NCBI GenBank assembly: GCA_033065855.1
Contig: JAVXUO010002918.1
Location: forward strand, 1 to 64,000
Direction of reading: 5' to 3'
DNA: 64,000 nucleotides
Origin: Escallonia rubra
Taxonomy: Eukaryota; Streptophyta; Magnoliopsida; Escalloniales; Escalloniaceae
Both the position numbers and the translations under genes were made by a program. The notes below the pieces were generated by a model that did not search any database, had not been told where the DNA came from, and saw nothing but the letters and a program-made list of their open reading frames with translations. Positions 42,340 to 54,225 of the stretch are shown one piece after another. Within the stretch, counting starts at the first letter, position 1; the number at the start of each line of letters is the position of its first letter.

Positions 42340-43446
42340 TTTGTTAGGGGAATTTTCTGTGGGCCGATGAAGAAAGTAGTTCCAATAAAGGAAGTGAGAT
42401 TATGAAGTTGGGCACTTCTGTGTCAAAAATCGGACCGATAGGGGAGCTGGTATGTCAGAGTTGTGGTTCCTCTAAGGAATAGTCAGAGAATGTGACAAAA
42501 AGAGCGCTTGACGAAAGATAAAGCGCGTCGAGAAATAGTACAAGAAGACAGGCCGAGAAAATTGGAAGTTTTCCAATCGGGCATGAGTTTTAGACAGCCA
42601 AATATGGCTAACCAAGTCATCTATCAAAATAATGTGGGACCCGGACATTTTGGCTCAAAGATGGTAAAGCCAAAGTTTGGACTGTTTGATCCAATGTAGG
42701 TGTCCAAAAATTATAAGGGAAAAAATCCTATACGAGCCAGACAAGGAAATGAATTTCGGATGATGCGAAGATATCGAGAAGAATCTAGGATGTTGAAACC
42801 AAAAATCCCCTCTGATGAATGTTGGCATACAGTTGGACAAGAAAGAGTTTATTTCCCGAAAACGTATCAAGGTTTAAGCCGAATGCAGAAGCGTCGAGTT
42901 TAGAGGAAGTTTGCAGCCATAATGCAGAGAGAATTGGAGATCAAGCAAGCCCAACTCGAAAGGAGGAAGTGGACTTGGACAAGAGAGGAAGAGGGTTTGA
43001 ACTTAACTGAAGTTCAACTTAAGAAACAAACGGAGGAAGAGGTTCTTCGGGCAATGATTGCAAAAGGAAAGTTTCAGCCGCTTGAGCAGATGTCGGCTGA
43101 TAAGGAAGAGAAGATGGTTATTCCCGATGAAAAAGAAGTAAAGAAAGGAAACAAAGCGACGGTCGAAGATAAGAAGGCAGAAACCAAAAGAATGTTGTTT
43201 TTTGGAGAACACGAAACAAGTATCGACTGCAATATGGTATTTGTTCTTCCCCTCACATTTGAAGCGAAAGGAGAACAAATGATTCGAGAAGAAGAAGACG
43301 TGGAGGATGATAAAGCACCAGTACCAAACAGCTTTGCGGTTAAAGAAAAGGATGGAATAACAAGTGAAATGAGCCAAAAACCATTCAGGCAAAGGAATAA
43401 TGATCGATCGCGGAATAGAGTCATATTGACAAAACCAGATCCCTAA
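42340..43446 (+). pseudogene. gag C-terminal region
   Basis: Lys/Glu-rich frames, interrupted by stops near 42700 and 42903, end with an open stretch 42922-43446 (MQRELEIKQAQLERRKW, then repeated EEK and KK blocks). The charge pattern and position before the protease fit the linker of Tat gag. No intact zinc knuckle is seen. Confidence 0.6.
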
Positions 43447-43485
43447 AAGACAAGGCATCTAAAGCCTTTATTTATTTCCACACTG

Positions 43486-43920
43486 ATGGATGTTCAACCA
43501 GTGGCCAGAGTATTGGTCGATAATGGAGCAGCCGTAAACATTTTGCCCACCAGAATGTTGAGAAAATTGTGTAAAGACAAAAAAGATCTAATTCCCTCTG
43601 AAATCATGATATGTAACTTCGCAGGAGGAATCTCTAAGCCAAAGGGTGTGGTCCTAACAGAGTTAATCGTCAGAAAGAAAACAAAAATGTCACCATTCTT
43701 CCTCATTGATTCTTCTACGAGATTCAACGCCTTGCTTGGAAAAGATAGGATACACGTAAATGGCTTTATACCATCATCACTTCATCAGGTTTTAATATTT
43801 TGGAGGGACGAAAAAGATGGCAAGAAGGTAGCCAAATTGGTTTGGGCTGATGACAAGCCATTTTTTGCAGAGTCGAATTGTCTTGAAGCTAAATTTTATC
43901 AGCAGAACATAGAGCCATAA
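43486..43920 (+). pseudogene. Retropepsin-like aspartic protease of the Tat element
   Basis: ARVLVDNGAAVNILP holds the catalytic Asp in the form DNG (DSG or DTG in many retropepsins; DGG and DNG occur in this group). FNALLGKDRIHVNGFIPSSL follows, matching the second conserved block (LLGRDWIH). The 145-codon frame is intact but is separated from gag and RT by stops. Confidence 0.8.
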
Positions 43921-44227
43921 TCCTGGATGAAGACGGGGTTTTAGTGGAATGCCGAGGAATCGATTCGATGGTAGGACCTGGAAGCAGAAGGTCGTTACCA
44001 AACATATGTGAAGAGGACTTTTAATGTATAGACGTTCATCGAGAAAGAAAGAAATGCAATGGGAGCCATAGTGTGCCTCAATTGCAGAAAGTCTGGAAAT
44101 AGAAGGAAACGATAAAGATTTTGAAGACCAGCCGATAGCGGCAAAATAGATGAGCGAGCTTAGAAGAGGACAAGAGGAGATCATGCAGACTTTAAGGAGG
44201 TTAATGATATATGCCATGGAGAAATGA

Positions 44228-45067
44228 TTGGCAAGATTATCGCCTATCGACTGGGCAGAGTGCGTCGAAGATGACGAGAAAGACCGATTAGACATAATTC
44301 AGTTACAAGATCTTAGATTGGCACCAGCTAAGTTAGATGATTTAAGAATAGAGAAACAAGATCCACTGATCGAGGTAAATCTGGGAACAGAAGCGGACCC
44401 ACGGCCAATCTACATTAGCGCCCAACTACTGTTTGAAATTAAGAGAAAAATCATTGACTTAGTCAAAGAGTATAGAGACTGCTTTGCATGGAGTTATGAA
44501 GAAATGCCGGGTTTAGACAGGAAGCTGGTAGAACACAGATTACCCATCAAGCAAGGATTCAAGCCGTTTATGCAAGCCCCTGGAAAAATGTCAAATGAAG
44601 TAACGCTACTGGTGAAGGAAGAAATCGAACGGCTTCTCAAGGCCAAGTTCATCAGACCAACCACGTGTGTCGAATGGATGTCAAACATAATTCATGTGTT
44701 AAGGAAAAATGGTAAGCTAAAAGTATGTATCAATTTTAGAAATTTAAATTCTGCTACTCCTAAAGATCAATATGCCATGCCTATTGTACATATGTTAGTT
44801 GATTCTGCGTCTAAATATGCCATTATGTCATTCATGGATGAGAATGCTAGATACAACCAAATTTTCCTTAAAGATGAAGATACTCATAAAACAACATTTA
44901 GATGTCTTGGTGCGATAGACACATTTGAGTGGGTAGTTATGCCTTTTGGTCTAAAAAATGCTGGAGCAACATATCAAAGGGCAATGAATTTGATTTTTCA
45001 TGATATGATTGGCAAGTTTTTAGAGGTATACATTGATGATGTAGTTGTTAAATCGGACGATTATTAA
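44228..45067 (+). pseudogene. Reverse transcriptase domain
   Basis: The frame lacks an ATG at its left end (preceded by TGA), as expected of a polyprotein segment. Visible motifs: FAWSYEEMPGLDRKLVEHRL, the finger region FIRPTTCVEWMSN, FMDENARYNQI with the first catalytic Asp, MPFGLKNAGATYQRAMN and EVYIDDVVVKS with the YIDD active site. A TAA stops it at 45065-45067 just after the active site. The RT catalytic residues themselves are intact. Confidence 0.88.
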
Positions 45068-45840
45068 GAGCATGTTAAACACCTAGAGAATGCTTTGATA
45101 TGGATGAGAAGACATGGCCTAAAAATGAACCCATTAAAATGAGCATTTGGAGTTCCTGCAGGTAACTTCTTAGGGTTTTTGTTCCATCAACAAGAACAAG
45201 GCAAAAGCCATTATAAATGCTAATCTCCTTCAAATAAGAAAGAACTTCAGCGTTTTTTGGGGCAAGTCAATTTCTTACGTCAATTCATTGCTAATCTAGC
45301 AGGAAAGACAAAAGCATTTTAGCATTATTAGGGATGAAAGGAGATACATAGTATCGATGGGAAGCAGAGCATCAATCGGCTTTTCAATCGATCAAAGAGT
45401 ATCTAACCAAACCCCCCGTGCTGATGCCACCGAAGATCGAGAGGCCTTTGAGGTTATATGTATCGGCAGTAGAGTCATCTCTTGGAAGTCTGTTAGCCCA
45501 GGAAAATGACCAGGGATTCGAACAGGCTATTTACTATTTCAGTCGAGGTTTAAGTGTAACTGAACAAAAATATACAGTTGTTGAAAAGCTGTGTTTGACT
45601 CTATATTCTATTGCAGTTAAACTTCGACATTACATGTTGCCGTTCGATGTACTAGTTATAGCACAAACCAATTTGATAAAATATATGTTGTTTAGACAAG
45701 TATTGAGGGGAAAATTGGGCAAATGGGTCCTAGCGCTGATAGAATACAACTTAACATATATTCCTCAGAAAACTGTGAAAGGACAGGCATTGGCTGATTT
45801 CTTAGCAAATCATCCGAGTAGTTACCCAAAAATGGGATAA
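45068..45840 (+). pseudogene. RT connection and RNase H domain
   Basis: After the RT stop the frame continues with HVKHLENALIWMRRHGLKM and FLGQVNFLRQFIANL, with two or more stops and shifts, and then an open segment 45418-45840 with PLRLYVSAVESSLGSLLAQ, IYYFSRGLSVTEQKYTVVEK and KGQALADFLANHP. This is the usual Gypsy RNase H order; the first acidic residue (YVSA in place of YVD/YLA) appears changed. Confidence 0.75.
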
Positions 45841-45845
45841 TTTAT

Positions 45846-46226
45846 GTGGGTATCGCTCCTTGGAAAATGACATTCGATGGGTCAAAAACTAGTCAAGGAG
45901 CTGGTGCTGGTATAGTGTTAATCTTTCCTGATGGTAACATACATCAGTTTGCTTTTCAGATTGAAAAAGATTGCTCTAACAATCAGGCGGAATATGAAGC
46001 CTTAATCATTGGTTTGGAAATACTATTGGACATGTGCATCACCATAGTACAAATATCTGGAGATTCTCAACTGGTGATAAAACAATTGAACATAGAGTTT
46101 AAATGCAATGCCCCTGGGTTAGAGATGTACTTCAACATCGCAACATACCTATTGGCAAGATTTGATGATGTAACTATAACCCAAGTTCCCCGCATAAATA
46201 ATAGCAGTGTCAACGTAATGGCTTAG
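45846..46226 (+). pseudogene. Archaeal-type RNase H (aRH) domain
   Basis: WKMTFDGSKTSQGAGAGIVL carries the first Asp, NNQAEYEALIIGLEILL the Glu, and ISGDSQLVIKQL the second Asp. A second RNase H of this type after the ordinary one is diagnostic of Tat-lineage elements. The frame is open across the domain and ends in TAG at 46224-46226. Confidence 0.85.
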
Positions 46227-47300
46227 TTAGCTTCAGGTTTAAAGGTTCTTAAAGGAGTCGATGGACAATGGGTGAAGGTATCAAGGTGTCTGCCAATGAT
46301 CAATGACATGTATAAAGATTTAGAGATGGTTAACTCAATCGATACGATTCAAAACGATTGGAGAACGCCAATCAGTCCAGTATCTACAGAACCTAGAGTC
46401 AAGAGTAGATGCGAAAGTAAAATTGCAGGCAACCAAATATTTCCTATTAAACAGTGATTTATTTAAACGGATGCCAGAAGGGTTGGCACTTAGATGTTTG
46501 GGATGGCAAGAGGCAATGCAGGTGATGGCTGAAGTACACGAGGCATATGCGGCGCCCATCAAGCAGGAATCAAAATGAGATGGTTAATCAGACGACATTG
46601 CCATTACTGGCCTTCCATAATGGAGGATTGCGTCTGATATGCAAAAGGGTGTCAGGCTTGCCAAAAACACGGAGCCATCCATCGTGTGCCATGCGTTGAA
46701 ATACAATCGATAGTGAAGCCATGGCCATTTAGAGGATGGGCCATGGATTTAATAGGACATATACATCCTTCTTCATCTAAAAGGCCCCGAATGATTGGCA
46801 CCGTTTGTTATCGGAGGTTCTTTGGGCATTCCGGACTTCTCCGAGATCCAGTACTGGAATAACTCCATATGCTTTAACATATGGGCATGATCCTGTACTA
46901 CCTATGGAGATAACCGTAAGATCTTTTCGTGTTGCTATGCAAAATAGTTTGCTAGTGGCAGAATATAACGAGGCCATGGTAATTGAATTGGAGGATTTGG
47001 ACGACCATCGATTGGATACATTGGATAGATTACATGCACAAAAGCTAAGGGTAAGTAGATCTTACAATCGAAGAGTCTTACCCAAAACATTTCAAGAAGG
47101 AAGTTTAGTGTGGAAAACTATACTGCCCATAGGGTCAAAAGACCCAAAATTTGGAAAATGGTCACCAAATTGGGAAGGCCCTTTTTTAGTTCATAAAGTT
47201 TTAAGAGGTGGGCATACTGGCTAAAATAATTAGAAGGACAGTTGCATGCTAAGCCAATTAATGGTAGATACTTAAAAATATATACTCCTTCCATGTGGGA
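46227..47300 (+). pseudogene. Integrase with deleted catalytic core
   Basis: Remnants of the zinc-binding N domain lie near 46450-46700 in broken frames. FRGWAMDLIGHIHPSSSK (46730-46780) holds the first catalytic Asp. Directly after it, NDWHRLLSEVLWAFRTSPRS begins, which normally lies far downstream of the second Asp and the Glu. Roughly 150 residues are therefore missing. The C part (YALTYGHDPVLPMEI, then NRRVLPKTFQEGSLVWKTI and KWSPNWEGPFLV) is open to 47224. Confidence 0.8.
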
Positions 47301-47448
47301 AGGAGTAGAACCAATCGATAAGGGTAGTTCACATTAGCCTGATAAAGGCTAAGAAAACAATAAAGAAAACTACACATGGAATCTATAAGAAAGCAGTTTG
47401 CAAATGATAGCTTTTAAAACAATTAGCCAAGAAAAGTGGCTATCCACA

Positions 47449-50400
47449 TCAAATACCAAATACATATTGAATCTCTCCCCATTGACTTTCTGCCCTAGAC
47501 ATGATTTGGTCCACAAAGGCAAGCTGAGATTGAATTTTTGCCCGTTTTCTTATAGGCTCCTCCATAGTTGCGGCCAAGTTAACAGCTTCCTGATAGATGT
47601 TGTTTTGCCGTTCCAATAAACTTTGCTCCTTCTGATTCAAGGCATTCATTTTAGCTTCCAATTCCTTCCTTTGAACCTTTATCTCATCAATCTCTTTTGA
47701 AATTTGCATGCTGATCTGATGCTTCTCTTGAACTTGGACGTTTAAAGCGTCAATGTCTTGATCCACCACTTGAACATCAGATTTAATGCCCATACCTTGT
47801 TTCCAAGAAGCATATATCAGAGATATTTAGAATTTCAAGGTGGATATCAAACTTGATTGAATAGAGTTCAAAGCCGAGGTATTATCAGCAAGAGTGTCAA
47901 TCGGCTCATTCATCTTCACCACAGCGTCTTCATTGGCTAGAATGTCAGGAAGACGATAACTGAGCAAACTCTTGAAAACACTAAGAATAGTGGCTGAATC
48001 AACGCTGGAAGTAGAGGTTGATGTGCTGGAAGGACAAGAAAAGGCACTGATAGCCGACTGAAGTTGCAGAAACTTGTGATTGATGTCGTCAACAACCGGC
48101 TTGGGAGCAGATGTTTGTCGGGCTGTTAGAATATCTGTTGCTTCTACCACTGCCTGCGTGATAGAAGGAGAACTGGAAATAATCGGAACAGTTGATGACT
48201 CGGGCATCGAAGGAGCTACTGCAGTATGACCAGATGTTGCAGGCATAAGCTTAGGGCTTCTGGCTGGGTCCGTAGGAGCAGGAGAGCGATATCCACCAGG
48301 GGGAAAGTTTCAGCAATAGGAGAATTAGGCGAGGCAGCACCGTTCGATTCATCAGAATGATGACTACTAGAGGAGTCATCAGAACCTTTCGGAATATCCC
48401 AAGATTCTCCAACCTAAGACGCGATCAGCAAAAGGGAGTAAGTTGTAAATGATAATAATAAGTCTTAATGATTTGAAAACTTGCAGACCTATTGGAAAGG
48501 AGACATGCCACCACTTGTGACTTCAGTGTCAGTTGCATCGCTGGTTGGAGCGTCAAAAGCAGTACAGCCAGGGTTGTCCTCTTTGCTGGCACTTTCCTGA
48601 GTCAAATCGATGGTGATGCCACCCAAATCCTAATGAGGGGTAAGCAAATGCAAGATAGCAAAAATAAAATACAAGAACTAACAGAAAGGTTTTACCTTCA
48701 AAGACATAGTTCTCGCGTTAAAACGAGTCTTGCGAGCAATACTTTTCCTCCTGGTTGCTTAAGGCTTGGGCACTGCTAGATCAATTGAAGAAATCGAAGG
48801 AGCTCCCAGCTGACCGATTGGAACAAGAGAAGATCCTTGTTTTTGCACAGGGACAACATTCGTAGAGACTCCGAGATCGGTAGCAGCTTCTTTTGATGAC
48901 TTGACATCTTGATCAACTGCATAAGAGTAATGTAAAGTCAAGTAAGTCTCTGGCTTTCATTAGTAAAAGGGCACAATGATAAAACTCAGACCTGATGGGG
49001 AGTTAGCAACGATTTGAGAAGGAAGAGCAACATTTAAAGGAACAGCCGATATGGGCCCATTGGAAGAAGCATCGTCAGGTACGCGTTCATATTGTCTTTT
49101 CTTTTCCCTTATTGCTTCCCTCTGACGAACGAGGGGAACATCGTCTTCTTCATCCTCTTCCAAATCTTTAAATTCACCTTTTTCCCCAAAGAGCATATCC
49201 TCAGAAGAATTGTCTGACCCACTGTCAACACCATGCTTCTTTGAAAAAGATTCAGTAATAGGCTCTTTTCCTTTCCTACTTTGAACCGGTTGAGAAGGTT
49301 CGGCGGAGGAAGAGCGATCTGATTTTCTAGAAGCAACGGGTTGAGGTTGATTACTACCCCCTGCATCAAATAAACCAAGATGTGATTAAAAGCGGGAATG
49401 ATAGTGAATGCTATCAAAGAAAGTAGAATACCTGATCGATGTGGATTGTCTAAAGCTAGGCAGACCATGCAATCGACACAACTGATACCATTGTATAACC
49501 TTTGGACTTGTTCCTGGTACCAAGGGTCAAAAGGGTTGACTGTGATAGAAGTACGAATCTTGAAATTAGACATAGTGAAACTGTCTATCGATTCGTCAAC
49601 AACCCGGTCGATTTTCCTGATATGGTTGGTTGTTATGCGTTTAATCCTTTCTTTAGCTTCCAAAAAACCATTTTCTATAAAGAAAGGACTTGGAATGCCC
49701 TGTACCAACCCAAACTGTTGCCCAAACTGAGAAGGGGTGTATCGTTCATATCCACAAGACCTTGAAGGGGTAGTAAAAATCTGACCATCCGTGTGAAGAA
49801 ATTGCCCACAAAGAAAGCTAGCCCATATCTCCGAACTCTATCTTGGAACTCTATGGGCATAAAATCATTTATAAAAGTTGGGAGGTTCCTGAACCAGTGA
49901 GGGCCGATCGATCGACCAAGAAAAGGGTGTCCAGGCTTATAGTAGTTGAAGTAAAAAAAGAAACGGAAGTAAGTGATGAAAGAACGGGGCCTGATTTCAC
50001 CCAGCAGTATGCGATGTCCATAAGTCAAGAAAGAAGAATCGGGTTAATCAGGAATGGTAAGACAAAATTCAGGGAAATAAGTGGGCAACCACAGCTGCAT
50101 CAGCCAGAAAGGGCCACCAATACTCCAATGGATTTGTTTCTCTACCATGGTAAACATTAACCTATACAAGCTGCCTAACACTAAAGGCGTAAGAGCGTAT
50201 TCCCTTCCATGAGCTAAGTTGATAGCTAAGTTCATATACTCTTTGGTCAGTGAAAGACTGGGAACACAAAACACGTGGCGAGAAAGCCACATCCAAAGGA
50301 AAATAGCCAATTCCTTTAGATCAGGAGAGGTGTCAGCATTCTTGGACTTGAGAAAGAATCTTTCAAAAGTTTTAGAATATTTGGAAGAAGATACATCAAG

Positions 50401-51001
50401 AGACATACCAGTTGGATTATGGTAGGTTAAAGCGTTAGCATGACTACCAATCGGCAGAAGACCCGTGAGGGCACAAACATCAAGAATAGTGGGAGCCGTC
50501 ATCCTAGTTCTCAACATAAGGGCATTAGTGGTAGTAGACCAAAAATAGAAAGAGCTAGACAAAAGCCATCGATCCACCTTAGGAGGGGTTTTAGACATAT
50601 GAATAAGTTCAAAAATACCTTGCCGCCTCCACTTATCGGCATAAGTGGCAGACATGAGATCAACCCATAAACCCCAATCGGCATGAATCAGAGTCGGCTA
50701 TGATCTAATTGGCAACTCAGTTTTGCTCCATCCTTTCTAATTTAGAAAAGGGGAACTGATCGAGAAGCAGTTTCTCTGAATCATCGACAGGATAACCCCG
50801 AAGAGGCTGAGGAGGAACCCTAAAGGATGGACCTAAAATATGCGGGCTAACAGGCTTCAGGCATATCTTATAAGGGATCAGAACCCGAGAATCGATGGGG
50901 TTAACATGATCTAAAAGAGCCCCAACTCCCCACCGAGGATGGGAAGGGATTTCAACTCCTTCTCCCTCATCTCCATGGGGAACAATTCTTGTTTTCACCA
51001 T
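47449..51001 (-). pseudogene. Antisense PMD gene carried by the Tat element
   Basis: On the minus strand from ATG at 50999-51001: MVKTRIVPHGDEGEG and a Pro-rich start, then (50655 on) YADKWRRQGIFELIHMS, FYFWSTTTNALML and PTILDVCALTGLLPIG, the PMD signature; FWMWLSRHVFCVPS; YFRFFFYFNYYKPGHPFLGR; and after a frameshift near 49710 the domain end FGLVQGIPSPFFIENG. Downstream follow Ser/Pro-rich, low-complexity and acidic segments and a coiled coil at 47449-47793 (ALNQKEQSLLERQ). Stops near 50710 and the shift show decay, although short introns could explain some breaks. It is distant from the PMD genes at 19-25 kb. Confidence 0.75.
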
Positions 51002-51181
51002 AGTTGCTGAAGGTAATTTGAGAAAGGAACGATTAAAAATTCTAGGGTTTACTGCGAAAGTACTCTAGTGAAAAACGAATAGAACACGATTTAAATAAGC
51101 CCGATGAACAGCCCAAGATTAAAGGAAGTAAAAAATGGGCCGAACATAATTAACTCACACGACTGTATCGTCGTGCGAGTT

Positions 51182-51954
51182 AAGGGGGGCAATGTTGTCA
51201 CCAAATATTTTCACAAATAGGATGCGAACACTTGGCATAAGAATAACTGCAGTAGAATGCATTAATGAGGAAGGTGGAGAGAGCACGACTGTAGCAATTA
51301 TTATTTGTTACCGAAAAGTAAGGAAAGGACAAGCAATCAAAGGAAACGCGGAAAAATGAAATGTTCGAATAATTCTGTACAGAGAGGAAAACCGCCAGGT
51401 AGCATCACAATCGATAGCGCTGAAAGTAACGGATGAAACATGCCGAGGAAATCGGTTAGTGGAAGCACATGAAATGGACCACGATCAGCGTGATTGGGGA
51501 GGCTTCAGAATAAATGATCGGTCGTGGAAGTTCAGGGAGTTATCTCCAAAGAAGATAAGAGACAACGGTTACCAAAGAAAGCAGTTCCAAATATCTTAAG
51601 TATAAAAGCAAATGGATAACAAAAGAAAAAGGGTCGTCAATCCTTTCAACAACATTAGACTAAGAATAGCATAGATAGCTTGCATAGTTTTCTCATAAGA
51701 AGACTTGTTAGATGATCTGTGTAATTTTGATAGGAAACCCAGTTCGCTGTAAGAGTTGTGTTCGATATACACTCATAATAGTGTTTGTAATTCAAGTGGG
51801 CGCATCGACTATTGATCAAGTTAGTGTTCTGTCATCAATGAATTTTCCTTTTTAGCGAAGTCCTCAGGCCCGAGAGGCAAAAAAGATCCCACGCAGTTCA
51901 TTGGTTGTGTCGAAGGTGCACGATTGATAGTGAGTTTGCCCAGCAGCGCAAACA
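51182..51954 (+). mobile_element. Polypurine tract and 3' LTR of the Tat element
   Basis: AAGGGGGGCAA (51182-51192) directly precedes TGTTGTCACC. The LTR is taken to end at GCGCAAACA (51954), giving about 762 bp with TG..CA ends. A TATA box TATAAAAG lies at 51601-51608. Only one LTR is left, so the right border is inferred. Confidence 0.65.
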
Positions 51955-52113
51955 ATAACTATGCACTTGTTCGAATCCTATGTATGGCCAAAGATGGATG
52001 GATTGAACCTTCCTTACAGTTATTGATTTGGAAAAGGATTTACCTGAAGAACTAATTCAATATATATATACGCTTAGACTTGTATCTAAGGTTTTCCTTT
52101 CATCAGCCCTTAA
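51955..52113. other. Short spacer before the RING sequence
   Basis: TATATATATA at about 52062-52071 could be a TATA box. An in-frame TAA at 52111-52113 precedes the RING frame. Confidence 0.35.
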
Positions 52114-52827
52114 GGTCTTTGCAAGTTGCAGCACAGATCGACTTATCTCCCCTTCCTTGTTCAACTCTTAACAATACACAAGGAGACTTGCAAACATACA
52201 TGTTTACTCCAACAGCTGGAGGACATGATATCGAATGACACTACAACTAGCGAGCACTTGATGGTGCTATACTTTCAGATTCAATGGGTTGTTAAGCGAG
52301 AAATTCACATCTTTATAGCACGAAAAGCCAGTCGGGAATTCATCATTGCCAGGAGCGAGCATCAAGTCCACGAAATTGCATGGGGGTTGGTGTCACCCAT
52401 CCTTTCTCGCATTGGGCTACCTTTATCCATGCAGAAGCACGTAGCTCGCTGCATTACTATGCACGCATCTATTGGTGTAAACGTACCTTTGGGTATTAAT
52501 GTCACTGTTGAGAGATCCTTACAGTACTACGGAGAGGCGATTGAGGGCATAAATCGGTCAACTAGAGCGTTCCAGTTATTTGTCAAGGAGTTGGAGAAGG
52601 TGAAGATTGGTTATGGCAACCCTTTGATATCTTAAAAGTGTGCAATCTGTTTGGAGGAATTGAGAGTTGGGGTTGAAATTGCTCGAACCCCTTGCTCCCA
52701 CGCCTATCATCAAGATTGTATTCTCAACTGGCTTAAGAAGAGCTATCTTTGCCCTCTATGCCGTTCTGCGATGCTTTCGGGGCCAAGTTATTGGCGCCTC
52801 ACCTTATTGGCGGACTATGTATTGTGA
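52114..52827 (+). pseudogene. RING-H2 finger protein sequence with an in-frame stop before the RING
   Basis: The frame opens after TAA (52111-52113) and has no ATG until 52222 (MISND). It reads 174 codons including WVVKREIHIFIARKASREF and SEHQVHEIAWGLVSPILSR, reaches TAA at 52633-52635, and continues in the same frame with a canonical RING-H2: CAIC, PCSHAYHQDC and CPLC (C-x2-C-x14-C-x-H-x2-H-x2-C-x10-C-x2-C), ending in TGA at 52825-52827. All eight zinc ligands are intact. RING-H2 proteins are usually E3 ubiquitin ligases. The lost start and the stop argue for a recent, single-lesion pseudogene; an upstream exon or stop readthrough cannot be excluded. The N-terminal region is not a domain I can name. 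Confidence 0.78.
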
Positions 52828-54040
52828 TCATGTGGTTGGTTGCCACTTTTAGCCACAAATTGTCGCTATTAACCGGTTGACTTTATTTCTGGAGTTTATC
52901 TAGAAAACTTCAGGGGAAATTATCTTGTTTCGGTTGTGATATAGTTTCTTGTTTGAGAAAATAAGGATCTTTATCTTGTTGTCCATGAGTACTTTTGCTT
53001 TAAAAGGAGACTTGTTGGAAACAAATTGAAGGCTGATATAGTGATTTCTTACTCATTGGAATAACAGGAATTATTGGGGCATACTCATCGTGTTATGCTC
53101 ACTTCTAATTTGCGTTAAAGATGAATTGGCCTTAAAACCAGCCTTGTTGGGAATGAAATATAAATCTTTATATCATAACTTTATAAGGGAAATTTGAGTA
53201 CTAGGGAAAGCTAAAATGAAAATCCGCTTGCAATGAATTGCACATATACATAGCATTTTCCCCCCTTTTTTGTGTTATGGTTAGAACTTCAATTATATGT
53301 TGGTATGGGGATTGAAACTAGCGGCCTTGAGGTTATCCATTAAGGCGTCTATCATTTTTTACACTGTTGGGGTTAGATCTACTTAGCATGAATATTTAGA
53401 ATAGCAAATATAAAAATCTGATATCTATGAACTGCATATCAACACAATATTATTCGGTATGAAGTATAGCCAATGATGAATGTAATATCAACTTTAATTC
53501 GCTCTCTAGTGCCTACCTTGTACATTTCAATAGTTACAGAAAAGTTAATTTGCCACTACGGTTTGTGAGCCAAATTTATATCTCTTATATGGAGTTGATA
53601 AATATATGTAGTATGTCTCTAAGAAAGTTACTTTGCCACTATGGTTTGTGAGCCAAATTTATGTCTCTTATATGGAGTTGATAAATATATGTAGTATGTC
53701 TCTAAGAAGTGGTTTGTGCATAGAAAAAATGTTTATATTGTTTATATTCCTCGTAAGGATGCAAACTCTTTAGCTGATATGTATGGTACCTAATGAACTC
53801 CAATCCAAACACAACCCTTCATGCTTTGGCTATAAATGGGATCAGGATACTAAAAATCGAAAATATTTTGGCCGTTATTGTTATTGACTTTTATTTAACA
53901 TCGCTAAAAAAAGAGTTATTAAGAATTGTTAGGTTAGCCGAAAGAACTTATCCTTCAAAATTATAATGTTTTCCATGTGGACCACATGCAGATGTCACAT
54001 GGACGCCATGTGAATGCCACCTTAGACATAATAAGCGAAG
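52828..54040. other. AT-rich spacer with an 83-bp tandem duplication
   Basis: No gene recognised apart from the duplication listed separately at 53541-53706. Confidence 0.45.
53541..53706. repeat. Tandem duplication, 2 x 83 bp
   Basis: AAAGTTAATTTGCCACTACG at 53541 and AAAGTTACTTTGCCACTATG at 53624 start near-identical units running to ATGTAGTATGTCTCTAAG. The few differences point to a fairly recent event. Confidence 0.9.
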
Positions 54041-54044
54041 TGAT

Positions 54045-54225
54045 TACTTTGCCCTTCAAAAACTAACAGACATATGGTCAAAGGTCTGTTTAATCAAAAT
54101 TAGGCGCTGGGCACCATGATTTTGAAGTATGAAGTGTTGGGTGTCAAAGTTCAAAGTTTGGTGTGTCAAGTGCACCTGATTCCTAAGTACGAGGTGTAGG
54201 GTGAATTTTGTCCAATTTTCTTCCT
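54045..54225. repeat. Fragment of a MULE right terminus
   Basis: CCTTCAAAAACTAACAGACATATGG through TTCCTAAGTACGAGGTGTAGGG matches, in order, the subterminal and terminal sequence of the Pack-MULE right end (CCTTGAAAAACTAACAGCC to CCCCTAAGTACAGGGTGCTGGG). No left end was found. Confidence 0.6.

Larger units (their letters stand above)
42340..51954 (+). mobile_element. 5'-truncated Tat-lineage Ty3/Gypsy retrotransposon with antisense PMD gene
   Basis: From left to right: C-terminal gag, protease, reverse transcriptase, RNase H, a second archaeal-type RNase H (a Tat hallmark), a gutted integrase, an antisense PMD gene, a polypurine tract and one LTR (51193-51954). The 5' LTR, primer site and most of gag are missing, and stops and shifts occur throughout, so the copy is dead. 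Extra genes in antisense between integrase and 3' LTR are known from Tat/Ogre elements. Confidence 0.85.

Noticed and set aside
43003..43458. Minus-strand frames over gag
   Set aside because: They mirror the Lys/Glu-rich gag coding sequence and have no motif.
42340..51954. Endogenous pararetrovirus
   Set aside because: Domain order, archaeal-type RNase H, integrase and LTR show a Ty3/Gypsy Tat element; no movement or coat protein signs.
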